DNA from: Adiantum capillus-veneris
Lineage: Eukaryota > Streptophyta > Polypodiopsida > Polypodiales > Pteridaceae
Assembly: GCA_014529385.2 (NCBI GenBank)
Contig: CM043964.1
Location: 3,267,497 to 3,331,496, forward strand
Direction of reading: 5' to 3'
DNA: 64,000 nt
Of the stretch, positions 1-10,590 are shown one piece after another (positions within the stretch are counted from its first letter, which is position 1; each line of letters opens with the position of its first letter). A model generated the notes under the pieces. That model searched no databases and had not been told where the DNA came from. It saw only the letters and a list, made by a program, of their open reading frames with translations. The translations under genes and the position numbers were made by a program.

Positions 1-1190
1 ACATGCCCTTGGCATGGCTCTGTAATAATCAAGCGTACTTGGATGTTTTGAAAAACCAAGCAAAGCATACTAAAAATGGAATAACACCAAATCAATAGAT
101 GCGTACCTGGAGATTTGAACATAATGTACACTTACCTGTATTCAAATGGAGAGGAGCATGTCCTCTACCTAAAAGAAAACAAACAGCATTGCACTGGGAA
201 TGGGTGTTGCCTTTGCAATCCAAGCCCTTGGATTAGAATCTACGTAGTAAAACCCCTTGGTAAGACTCTTTGTAGAAACTGCTCAACTAGTAGATAACGG
301 TAAACAACATAGTCAACCATGTACAGAATGATTGGAATCAACTTTGAAAGTGTGTCCGTCTGCTACCACGTGTGGTAGATTGCGGAATTCTTTCCTTGAA
401 AGTATAACTGGGAGAGATCAACTGTGATTCTCAATGCAGATCAATCTGTGATCCTGAATGCCTATGGGGTGATGTAATAATCACCCGCCGGGTCTTACCT
501 CAAAATAGTATGTCCATAGAGACGCCGTAGTGCTATAGTAAGAGCAAGAAATCCACATAAGTCAGATGTCTAGCTCGTATTAATAGCCATGCTATCTCAA
601 CTGTGTGTTGCCTCTAGACTGCATGGTATAGATCAGCTGATGTAAGTGCAAGAGTATCAAAAACTCAACTTGAGCATCGCACTAGAAACATATAGTGCAA
701 AAATGACACCCTAAACATCCGTAATGACAAGACTCTTGCTTGTCCATTAATGTCGATGTGTACTTCATTGGGTATATCTTGAAAACAATCACCCAAAGAA
801 TGCCAATAGTTGGGTCTTACCCTTCTTCTGACATCGGCTCTTAGCCTGTTTGGCTCATAGCCCTTATGCAAAATAGTGTTCAATCGATGAACCGATGAAG
901 ACTAATTTGAGTAGCATCTTAGACATCTTATGCCTGAATTGTAGCTTATCCTATAAGCATTCCACAATATGTCTGTATGACGCTCTCATCGATAAAGGCA
1001 ACAGAAAACACAAGTTAAATCTTGACCGTCTACCGTGTAGGGTCGTGACTGTATTAGGATGACTTGAAAGGGGCACCTTGCCGGTGAATCTAGACGAAAT
1101 TGTAGGTTCTTTTTAGTGTTGTTGAGTGTTGATAGCAACCAACAATCCATTCGTACTCTGTCCTTGACAGAGTTGCGATGTGTTAGTGGA
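1..1190. other. No recognisable gene
   Basis: Only short open frames (72 codons or fewer up to position 980) occur here. None shows a domain, codon pattern or splice structure that I recognise. The stretch runs up to the solo LTR that follows and is probably old intergenic or repeat-derived DNA. Confidence 0.5.
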
Positions 1191-2342
1191 AGCGTTGTCA
1201 GGAGTTTTTTGGAGCAAGGGATTGCACATATGTACATACACATGCATGGTGCATCGAATAAAGGATTGCCCATTTTCCAGAGCCAGGTGGTTGCGTGGGG
1301 CCCACATGTGTACAGGTAGGACACCATGTACATAGTGCATCGATTTTCACTATTACCAGTACCAGTGTGTTTTTTCTACAATAATGAGGAGTTGGTAGCA
1401 CGTAAAACTTCTCGAGGAAGCTATCCGCGGGCTGACGACATGAGGTAAGCAGGTGCGTCAGATGGCATCGAGTGGCGTCAGGAGGCCGAACGGGGTCAGT
1501 ACTTGCACGTGGATAAGTACAGACACAACGTGGTGTTTTCTTGTGAGAGTTATGCCAAAAGGTCATCATTAGGACCACTTTTTGGGTCCACTTCACGTTG
1601 TGGCGGGACGCATTATTGAAAAGAAATGAGTGCCAGGTGTGCGCATAGATGCAGCAAGGTGACAACTATGCACTGCGAGGTCAGTTTTTGGCCTGTTCAG
1701 GGTCCGTTTGAGGTCATCTAAAAGGCCAAGGGTGCCCAAGTAATAAAGCTAAGTGTGGGAACTGAAAAACAGGAGAGAAGACCAGAAAAAATGTGGAGAA
1801 GAGAGGAGGAACAGCCGCAGCTGTGTTTTTGCTCATTTTGGAGCCTGTTTTGGCCGTAAAAATGCTCATCCGAGGTCGGATTTGAGCACTTTGACATTGT
1901 AGACTGGGGTTTTGGGCCGTTCCGGACGCAATGGCGCTCTCCATTTTGCCAAATTCCTCACTCTTTTCCTGCTGTTTTTCTGTGTAAGTTTCTCCTATGA
2001 GCGAAGTTTCTGCTCTAGTTTGTGATTGTATCTGGCTTATTTTACCCATATTGTGTGAGCTATTTGCCCCATTGGTGTTGGCCCAAGCTCAATTGTATCT
2101 AAACATCAAAAATTCTCCTCTTTTGAGCTGAGTTTTTTGGGTGTGTATGTGTGTGTGTGTGTCTGTGTGGAGTGGGCAAGTGGATAGTCTCTCTCCTCTC
2201 ACTCCAGAGGTGTGTTCCCTGTCTCGGCCAGGTGTGTTGTCTAAGCCGAGTGGTTCCCCATAGTGTGTGTGTGTATCTTCCCAAGAGTGTGTTTCGGGTC
2301 GTTATAGAGGCACTGTGTGTGTTTTCATCCCGCTCACAGCGT
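1191..2342 (+). mobile_element. Solo LTR of gypsy family B
   Basis: Positions 1196-2337 match, in reverse orientation on this strand, the two LTRs at 49,373-50,514 and 56,982-58,125 over their whole length. The copy begins TGTCAGGAG and ends CGCTCAC(A). AGCGT lies directly on both sides (1191-1195 and 2338-2342), so this is a complete insertion reduced to one LTR by LTR-LTR recombination. If the terminal A is counted to the LTR (TG..CA), the duplication is the 4-bp GCGT. A TG-rich microsatellite sits at about 2142-2166. The small open frames inside it (for example at 1198-1665) are LTR sequence and not genes. Confidence 0.9.
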
Positions 2343-3850
2343 AATGCATGAAGCGGCAGAATTGAATTCACGTCACTAGCATGCCTTGCATAAAGAATGG
2401 TAAGCCCTTGCGCAGAGTGATGGCCTCAACCGTGAGAACCAAAATTGTAAGTATCTTGCAGACTTTAAACTGGTAGGGATTGTGTGAGCTGATATCCCCT
2501 ATTTTGCCAGTTCCCTGAAGCCGTGCTTCCTATAAAATTTCCAAAGCACTTTGCTTTGCATAATGACAGTAATTTCCAAGTAAAGTGTAAACAGGAAGAA
2601 ACAGGAAAAACTTAAACTTGGCTAACCTGGTCGTTGTTGGTGCAACCAGTTGTCATGAAAGTTGGGAGAAAAACTCCTTCCAAAACGTCCCATATCCATA
2701 TCTGCACAGACGCCCTCGTATATCGTATACACTCGTCTGGTACATAAGGCCATAACCTACAAAATTGAATTCACCTGCAAACACCTTGCCTATTCCTTCC
2801 CCATTGTGTATGGTCATAGCATATTCCAAACATGGGAAGCCACAATGCAAGATCCCTAAATTGAAGCCTTGCTTCACCAAAATCTGTTAGTTCTAATAGC
2901 CAACTGATGCGGCTAGTGCCACTCCAATTGTCTATGGAGCGGCATGAAATTGAACCGCTGAGAAACCATTCTCATGAAGTACACCTTCCAAACAACTTTT
3001 TACCCTTGAGCACTAAGAATTATCGGCAGTGCCAATCCCTGTAAGTATCAGTTCCTTTTGCATGGCTTGAATAGTGTGTAGTCAAGCCCTTCTCAATGTT
3101 GATCTCTCAACCAAATAGTGGCTCTTTGCAAACAAAGCAGTGGAAAAAAGTTGACTGCGTACGGAACTTGTCACAAGTAACTTGTGCTTGTGCCTGCATG
3201 CAAGAGCTACATAGCATGTTTGAAAGCATAATCAAACCAAAACAAAAACTATTGCATACCGTGGCGATGATTTCTGTGGACTCTCCAGCCGTGCTTGAGG
3301 ACTTGTTGTAGCCCTAATGAAGGTTTATCTTTGTCAATTGCCGCCTCAAGCAACGTGTCTTGAATCAACCAACAACCATCATCCATGTTGTACTCTCCTT
3401 GTCAGGACCATTCCATGCTGGAAGACATGGCCTTGCCATTGCATTCATAATTGTGAATGCTAATAGTACGTTTATTCGCCTCGGTCTTGACCTTGTTGAT
3501 TGAAATCGGAGAGTTGGGTTGTCATTGCTCGACTTGCACCAAGAGGATTGCATGCTCTGTCAATCCTATCGGATCTTCCTGATATCGGATCTTCCCGTAG
3601 ATTGTATGCTTATCTACATGTCCCTGCGTGAATTCCATCATCGGACTGTTTTCGAATCAGTTCTACTGCTGGGACATCATCCTGAAACTCAACAGCTCCT
3701 CGGTCCCGGATCTCCTAGTTGGGGGAAGCAAGACGTCAAACTCGGAGGGTGTGTGCCCGGGGTGGGCATGCCCCCTTCACTGTTTTAATTTTCAAAGGGC
3801 CCCCCCTTGGGCAGCCACATGTGAAATAACAAGAAGAAAAAAAACTAAAA
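2343..3850. other. Unassigned region
   Basis: Frames of up to about 90 codons occur on both strands but are interrupted. No retroelement or plant gene domain could be named. It may hold decayed gene or transposon exons; a translated search would be needed to tell. Confidence 0.4.
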
Positions 3851-4360
<510 letters not shown>

Positions 4361-4549
4361 GCTCTAATACCAATATAAGACCTAGGGTAACTGAACATAG
4401 GATCCTCCTCCCTACCGCCCCTTATATAGGCCTAGCTCCTAGCTCTTGCCCTAAGCTGATCCCCAGTCCGCACTGGTCCAGTCCAGGCCCTTGGCCTAGG
4501 TCCCTAACCCCCTAGGTTGGGCCTTGCTCTGTAGGACCCTTTTCCTAAC
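4361..4549 (-). mobile_element. 5' LTR (about 176 bp) plus initiator-Met primer site
   Basis: On the minus strand the LTR starts TGTTAGG at 4549, contains CCTATATAAGG (TATA box) and ends at about 4374. TGGTATTAGAGC (4361-4372) follows immediately and differs by one base from the usual copia primer site TGGTATCAGAGC, complementary to initiator-Met tRNA. The LTR is closely similar to the one at 9955-10,128, which lies in opposite orientation. It abuts the chromovirus protease at 4550, so its insertion or a later deletion removed that element's 5' half. Confidence 0.7.
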
Positions 4550-4554
4550 ACGCA

Positions 4555-4931
4555 TCTTGGTAGATGACGGTGCTACTCACAATTTCATCAATTATGTATT
4601 GGTGAAAAAACTCAAATCGCCTCAAACTCCGAGTACCCACCGCTACAAGGTAGCAATGATGAATGGAAATGATACTGAAATCTGGGATACTCAATGCCGA
4701 GCTGTTCTGTTGGAAGTACAAGGTTACTCCACATGCTTAGATTTTCAAGTTATGAACATAGAAAGGGCAGATGTGGTTCTTGGTAGGGAGTGGTTGCATA
4801 GCCTAGGACCATCACTGAAGCATAGTTATGAGCACAACAGCTTGATGTTTGAATCCCATGGTGCACATGTGTTGTTGTTAGGAGAGAAGGATATACCTTC
4901 ATCACCATTGTTTGTACCACTGAGCTTATGA
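4555..4931 (+). pseudogene. Chromovirus aspartic protease domain
   Basis: The reading frame gives ILVDDGATHNFI close to the truncated start. This corresponds to the retropepsin active-site motif D-S-G-A-T-H-N-F with the serine replaced by Asp. Further on is VVLGREWL, the usual second conserved block of gypsy proteases (LG-x-x-WL). The frame stops at 4929, about 100 bp before the RT frame opens. The protease would cut the Gag-Pol polyprotein in the virus-like particle. It is a fragment without gag. Confidence 0.8.
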
Positions 4932-5037
4932 AATAGATCAAGTTTTCTAGTGTTACTCACTGTCTCGTTTTCTTTCTAACATTGAAACTGTTGAACATTC
5001 CTCAACGCCGCATGCTCCTCTCTCATCTCTTCCACCA

Positions 5038-6395
5038 ATGGCTAATTCTAAACAAGCAAATGTTGCTAGTGAGTTACAGAAATTACTAAAGGAATTTCAA
5101 GATGTTTTTCCTAATGATTTTCCACCAGGATTACTGCCGCCACGATCGGTGCAACATAGCATCGACGTGGCTGCAGGCTGTAAACCGGTCAATAAACCGC
5201 CTTACCGTATGAGTTATTCTCAAGCTGCTAAGGTGAACCGTCAGCTTGTTGACTACCTTAGCCGAGGGTATATACAACCCAGTTCTTCACTATGGACCTC
5301 TCCTATCCTATTAGTGAAGAAAAAAGACGGCAGTATGCGCATGTGCGTAGACTACCATGGCTTAAATGCGGTGACGATTAAGAACAAATACCCATTGCCC
5401 AGAGTAGATGAGTTGTTTGAAAAACTCACTCATGCTTGCATTTTTACGAAAATATACTTGAGGTCAGGATATCACCAAGTCCGTATTCGACTTGCCGATA
5501 TACCCAAAACTACATTCCGAACACGGGTTGGACACTATGAGTTCTTGGTGATTCCCTTTGGGTTAACCAATGCACCTGCAACATTCATGACACTTATGGA
5601 TAGTGTCTTGAAGCCGTATTTGGACAAATTTGTCATTGTTTTCCTTGATGACATACTAGTCTACAGTGCTTCTAAAGAAGAACACTTACAACATCTCAGG
5701 CAGGTGTTTGAGTTGTTATGCACAACCAAATTATATGCCAAGGAATTTAAGTGTGATTTTCTAAAAGACAAAATTCACTATTTAGGGCATGTTATTTCAG
5801 CTAATGGGCTATATATGGATCAATCCAAAGTGGATACCATCCGAAAATGGCCTTCTCCTAAAAATCTGAAAGAGTTACAGATTTTTTTGGGATTTGCAGG
5901 TTTTTACCAAAGGTTTGTTAAAAACTATGCTAATATTGTTGTTCCCATGACGGATCAACTAAAAGGCAAAGGCAAAGCTTTTCGGTGGAGATCCGCTCAA
6001 CAGCACAATTTTGATATGCTCAAGGATGCATTAGCTACAGCTCCCATACTGGCTATTGTAGATCCTTTGAAACGATTCGTTTTGGAAACGGATGCCATTG
6101 ACCGTGCTATTGGAGTAGTTCTGTTACAAGACGGACGGCCGATTGCATTTGAAACCAAGAATCTTGATGCAGCTCAGCAGAACTACTCTTCTTATGAGTG
6201 CGAACTCTATGCAATAGTGTCTGCCTTAAAAACATGGCGGCATTATTTGTATGGTGCTAGTTTGAGATTGTGTTTGACCATGAAAACATCAAATGGTTTA
6301 CACAACAAACGGATTTGAAGGGTCAAAAAGCCAGGTGGGCCGAGATTCTTCAGGAACGTGACACCAAGCTAAGGTATCACAAAGGCTGATACAAT
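5038..6395 (+). pseudogene. Chromovirus reverse transcriptase and RNase H
   Basis: This frame contains the RT blocks LVKKKDGSMRMCVDY, PFGLTNAPATF and the catalytic FLDDILVYS. The RNase H part (FVLETDAID.., YECELYAIV, QKARW) follows. The block normally reading KIDLRSGYHQ is KIYLRSGYHQ here (codon TAC at about 5454), so the first catalytic Asp is lost; DYHGLN replaces the usual DYRGLN. A frameshift at about 6290-6318 and a stop at about 6388 (YHKG-stop-YN) separate RNase H from the integrase. The copy cannot encode an active polymerase. Confidence 0.9.
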
Positions 6396-6398
6396 GTA

Positions 6399-7538
6399 GT
6401 GGCTGACGCTCTACGTTGTATGCCAGAGATCAATTCTCTCTTGTTCACGGAACTTCGTAGTAGTGAATTTTTAGATTCTCTCAAAGGCAAATATGAGCAT
6501 GATGAAGCATATTCCAAAGTGTGGAGCCATGTTCAAATGAGGGATCCTTCTCACTCCAATGATGGTAGTGTACAGTTAACCTCCACACCTAGTTCTCCTC
6601 TATCACGTGATGAACTACAGCGATGGAAGCATTTCACCATCGACAATGGGTAGCTACTCCATAAGGGGAGAGTTTGTGTACCGACGGACACAGACATTCG
6701 ATGCCAAATTCTTTATAAATGTCATGATAGTCCAAGTGTAGGGCACTCGGGTATTAGAAAAACTTATGCTCTCATACGATGACGGTTTTACTGGCGAGGT
6801 ATACATGGCTTTGTTCAAGCTTATGTCTTGCATTGCCAAAAATTTCAACTTAACAGAGGAGAGCGCCAGAAAGCAGGAGGACTCTTACATCCTTTGGAGA
6901 TTCCTCATAGAAAATGGGAAAGCATCTCTATGGATTTTATTGTGGGTTTACCAACCACTGTACGAGGTCATGACTCGGTATGGGTGGTCATTGACCGGTT
7001 GACTAAACTATGTAAGTTTATTCCAACCAAATCAATGGTTAAAACACCAGAACTAGCCAAGTTATTTGTGGACAATCTATACAAATTGTATGGTTTGCCA
7101 AGTAACATTGTCAGTAACCGTGATCCCAAGTTTAACAATCACTTTTGGAGAGCTGTGTTTAAATGATTGGGTACACAACTGAACCTCAGTACAGCCGATC
7201 ATCCAGAAACATATGGTTAGACTGAACGAGTTAACCGAGTGCTAGAGGATATGCTAAGAGCATTCGTCAGCAAAAAACAGTCAAATTGGGAAGAATACTT
7301 ACCTATCCTTGAGTTTGCCTACAACAGTGCTAAGCATGTCACAACGAGCTTTAGTCCTTTCATGCTCATGTATGGGTTTCAACCTAGGTCACCAATTACG
7401 GTGGGGTTGGCAACCGAAAAACTCCAACAGGTTAAGGATTTTCTCCAAGACCACATGGATATGCTGAAACTTGCTCGTCAGAATGTCCGACAAGCACAGG
7501 ATCGGTATAAGAAGTACGCTGATGAGAAACGTCGGTAA
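6399..7538 (+). pseudogene. Chromovirus integrase core
   Basis: The frames together give a gypsy integrase. The first Asp is in SISMDFIVGLP, the second in IVSNRDPKF and the Glu in TERVNRVLED. A TGA near 7166 follows FWRAVFK, and a TAG near 7218 replaces the usual Gln of GQTERVN. The N-terminal zinc-binding part (6660-6850) is shifted between frames. The domain would join element cDNA to the host genome; this copy is dead. Confidence 0.88.
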
Positions 7539-7988
7539 GTTACCTTCAAAGAAGGGGAGGAAGTATTTTTACGTGTGCCAAAACATTCAAAAAGTCTAAA
7601 AACGGGGCCAACACATAAATTATCTCCATGATATTGTGGGCCTTTCAAAATACTCAAGCGAGTAGGTGATCGTGCCTACAAATTGTTGCTACCTTCACAT
7701 TCTCGTATTCATCTGGTGTTTCATGTAAGCCGTTTACGTAAGCGGTTACATGGGGACAACAATGTCATTGACCAACAGATTTTGGTTGATTTCATTGAGC
7801 CTCCTACCTTACCACATGAACCTGAATGTGTTCTCGATTATCATGAGTTGCGTACACGTCATCATGTACGTCAACAAGCCTTAATCAAGTGGAAAGACCG
7901 ACTTGAGGAAGGTGCCACTTGGGAAAACATTAGTGTTCTTAAGAAGAAGTTCCCCACTTTTGTTTTCGAGGACAAAAAATCTTCTTAA
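7539..7988 (+). pseudogene. Integrase C-terminus with chromodomain
   Basis: After a stop at about 7537 the polyprotein resumes as YKLLLPSHSRIHLVFHVSRL and then ALIKWKDRLEEGATWEN, the hallmark of the chromodomain at the end of plant chromovirus integrases. In the family this domain reads histone marks and steers insertion to heterochromatin. The frame ends with a TAA directly in front of the polypurine tract, so its 3' end is natural. Confidence 0.85.
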
Positions 7989-8387
7989 GGGGGGAGTAAT
8001 GTCTGGACACCAGCAAGGCCAGACTAGACAAGGGCACAGGGCCGGGCTAGGCTGTGTGGAAAGGGAGTCCAACTAGAGCAAAGGGCCAGGGGCTATGCAA
8101 TATAGTGGGTGGTTGGGTGTTGGACTCTTAGGTTCTAGTTCCCCTTGTCTAACATGGAGAAAGTCCGTGAAGTTGTGTGCACTCTGTGTTGTGCATACTA
8201 CATTCATAGCATATACACTATTGAGAATATAAGCGGCATGCACATTGTTGATGGGGTCAACACGGGAGGGGCTTTGACCATGCTGATCGCGTTGGCCGTG
8301 ATTTCTCCTAAGCATGGTAAATATGTGAATAAGAGAAAAATCAAGGAATAACTTTAGAAAATAGATACTCAATGGAGAGGCTTGCGC
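7987..8387 (+). mobile_element. Polypurine tract and start of chromovirus 3' LTR
   Basis: AAGGGGGGAGTA (7987-7998) is the plus-strand primer tract. The LTR starts at 8000 with TGTCTGGACACC. The LTR end is not visible because no partner copy exists here; the upper bound given is the tetranucleotide repeat. Confidence 0.6.
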
Positions 8388-8413
8388 ATGAATGAATGAA
8401 TGAATGAATGAAA
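8388..8413. repeat. (ATGA)n tetranucleotide repeat
   Basis: Six units of ATGA. Confidence 0.95.
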
Positions 8414-8718
8414 CATGGTGTTCTTTTGGCTATTTATAAAAAAACCCCAAGCGTCTTTAGTTCAAAGTCATTCACACCATGTCCTTTGCAATATTTTCAC
8501 TTAAAATATTGCAAAGAAAAAAAACCGTTGAAAGATTACCCACCATCGATTGACTTGCCTTCAAAAATTAAACATAGTTACAAAAATAAAATTCAACATA
8601 GAGCAAACACATATAAGGTTGAGTGAAAATTGAAACATAGTATGACCAACCAGTAAGTTCAAGTGTGCCACTACATAGAAATAAGTTAATATGTAGTGTG
8701 ATCAATACAAGTCGGAAT

Positions 8719-9137
8719 TTAGGTTCCCGGTAGCTGCAAATCATGTGGGGGTTGCGCTACTGGGGCGTGTGCAGGTGGGGCTCCCATGGGAAGCGTGGGA
8801 AATAGTGGCCAATAGAGAGGTTTCCAACTAGGAACTATGGTTGGATGTCTACTAGGAGGAAAAGCAGATGTCACAACCAACACTTGGCGATGTCGTAAAG
8901 GAGACGAGGGTGGCTGTGACTGTGCTCTATGAGATACCTTGCCCACATGATGAGTCAATCCTAGATCAGTAGGAAGCCACTGTTGCAGTTGAATATGTGC
9001 CAAAAAAAAATTCTTGTCCCGATCAATGCTGATGCAATGTCATTGTAGACACTTGCACTCCATTTCCAAGCCATCACAACCTCCTAGACTATCTAAAACT
9101 GCATCCCCAACCTTTGTAAAGGTACCCAACAACTACC
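8719..9137 (-). pseudogene. C-terminal exon of a second ParB/DNA-methylase-like gene
   Basis: Reading leftward from 9137, after a plausible AG acceptor, the translation is LLGTFTKVGDAVLDSLGG, then HCISIDRDKNFF, then WLPTDLG and a Pro-rich tail. It aligns block by block with the transposon gene at 44,454-45,036 (VLGTFTDMGDAVLDCFAG, HCISCEKDW, RLPSDLG, Pro-rich tail). The glycine-rich AdoMet motif is damaged (DSLGGCDG in place of DCFAGVGT) and one stop precedes HCIS. It lies on the strand opposite to the middle exons of the same gene at 9250-9700, so the locus has been inverted internally. It is certainly inactive. Confidence 0.75.
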
Positions 9138-9249
9138 TGTTTACAATAGCACAAAGATTAGTGGACATTTCAATGACACATTAGTGGACTAGTTCAATGG
9201 AAAAAATTGAGCATAAAGGTACCCTTCTAGACTTACCGAGCAAAGAACT

Positions 9250-9700
9250 TGCTCTTCTCAACGATTGGATATAGAAGCTCCATGGTAAGGAAACGTGGAG
9301 AGACTGTCCATGGTTTTTGGACTATGCAGATGGATAATTTCCCAAAGACGAAGCTGAAGCATACAACGGTAAGTAATGTTTTTCTTGTTCAACTAATGTG
9401 TTTAGTTTGCTATAGTGTCCTCACTTTTTTTGGGCCTTGCAGCATTGTACAAGAAGGTTAAGAGTAAGGGAAAAAGCAAAAGTGCCACCATCAATCACCC
9501 TCCCACCGATGCCATTTCCCCTAGCACGACCAAGGGACATCGAAGCCCAAAAAATGCTCAAGACAAACCTAAACAAGGTAAGAAGATAGGACGACCAATC
9601 ATCAGTGATTTTTTAGAGTTCTCAAAGGAGTCTCAGAGCAAAAGGAGCACTTACTCAAAGCCTCCTCCAATACATAAATACCATGCAAAAGAATATTGAG
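9250..9700 (+). pseudogene. Middle exons of the second ParB/DNA-methylase-like gene
   Basis: The first exon translates as NDWI-stop-KLHGKETWRDCPWFLDYADG, followed by FPKDEAEAYN. This matches NAWIDDLRPKGAWLKCP, WWLDYPDKEYPPEEEALYI of the transposon gene (42,880-42,999). A good donor (G/gtaagt, about 9370) and an acceptor (ttgcag, about 9441) define an intron at the same place as in the large copy. The next exon is Lys-rich (YKKVKSKGKSKS..) like the one at 43,079-43,300, and contains KKIGRP, resembling an AT-hook. Two stops lie in the first exon. This is independent support that the exon model of the large copy is real. Confidence 0.72.
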
Positions 9701-9954
9701 AGAGTGCTTAAAGTGGAAGCCAAAGTGTCATAAACTCACTCAGAAGAAATATTTGGATCCATGATAGCCTATTGTACATGGAATACATCAACAAGTACTA
9801 CAAGATGTATTGGGACTACTCCAACACTTAAAATTTTTACCATTTTTGCGTCAAAGTGAGCCGAAACTATGTCAAACACAAAATTAAATGAAATGCTAGG
9901 TACCACAATTTTCTTGTACCCTAAACAAGCATTTGTTTGTGGTGGCACTAGTGA

Positions 9955-10128
9955 TGTCAGGACAAGGGTCCTACGGGGCAAGGCCCAACCTAGGGGGTCA
10001 AGGACCTAGGCCAAGGGCCGGCTGGACCACTGCGGACTGGGGATCCACTTAGGGCAAGTGCTAGGAGCTAGCCTATATAAGGGGCGGTAGGGAGGAGGAT
10101 CCTAGGTTCAGTTACCCTAGGACTTACA
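9955..10128 (+). mobile_element. Solo short LTR (partner family of the LTR at 4.4 kb)
   Basis: The sequence starts TGTCAGGAC, holds CTATATAAGG at 10,073-10,082 (TATA box) and ends GACTTACA. It matches the reverse complement of 4374-4549. No primer site follows. Flanks AGTGA (before) and, allowing the one-base end ambiguity, AGTGC (after) agree at four of five positions, compatible with a target duplication and thus a solo LTR. Confidence 0.7.
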
Positions 10129-10590
10129 GTGCAATGATGGTCGTGGCTCATGGTAAAGTCACCTACTCCTTGAGGCTATCCTACTGGCACCTATCCATCT
10201 TTATTCTATATGTATATGATGGTTAGGAAGCAGTGGCTTTCATGTCATGGTATGCTTCTCAGTTATCCAATCGGAGTCATACACAAGAGGTGTATGAGCT
10301 CATTGCACATCCTATGAAGTTTGTGAGCAGCTTACGTTCTTTTATCTATCCAGAGTACTTTGAACTTACTGCCATGGATACCATGTCTTTGTGCACATAT
10401 GCACACTCCCAGTTGCGTGGTCTTCTGAAGACTACAAGTAGTTTCTGACATGTAAAATATGTTCCGTTTGTATCTAAGAGACATAACCTATGAATTAAAG
10501 CCTACTCTTCGTCACAAGGTGGGTAGAGTGGTCACACAAGCTGTATGCTCTACTAGAGTACTAGTAGACCATCGTATGTAGCATGTTGCT
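10129..10590 (+). other. Unrecognised 71-codon frame and flanks
   Basis: One frame (10,233-10,448) begins MAFMSWYASQL. Its product is not recognised and shows no signal peptide or membrane segment. It lies between a solo LTR and the truncated end of the gypsy family A element, so it may be a leftover exon. No other feature is seen. Confidence 0.25.

Larger units (their letters stand above)
4550..8387 (+). mobile_element. Truncated Ty3/gypsy chromovirus
   Basis: The order protease, reverse transcriptase, RNase H, integrase, chromodomain, polypurine tract and LTR start is that of a plant chromovirus. The 5' LTR, leader and gag are missing, because the element is cut at 4550 by the short-LTR element. 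The coding part is broken by several stops, listed under its domains. The right end of the 3' LTR is not defined, because no second copy is in the window. Confidence 0.85.

Noticed and set aside
2653-2900. Possible kinase-like text (LTDFGEAR) on the minus strand
   Set aside because: Isolated short match, no other kinase motifs in order; likely chance.
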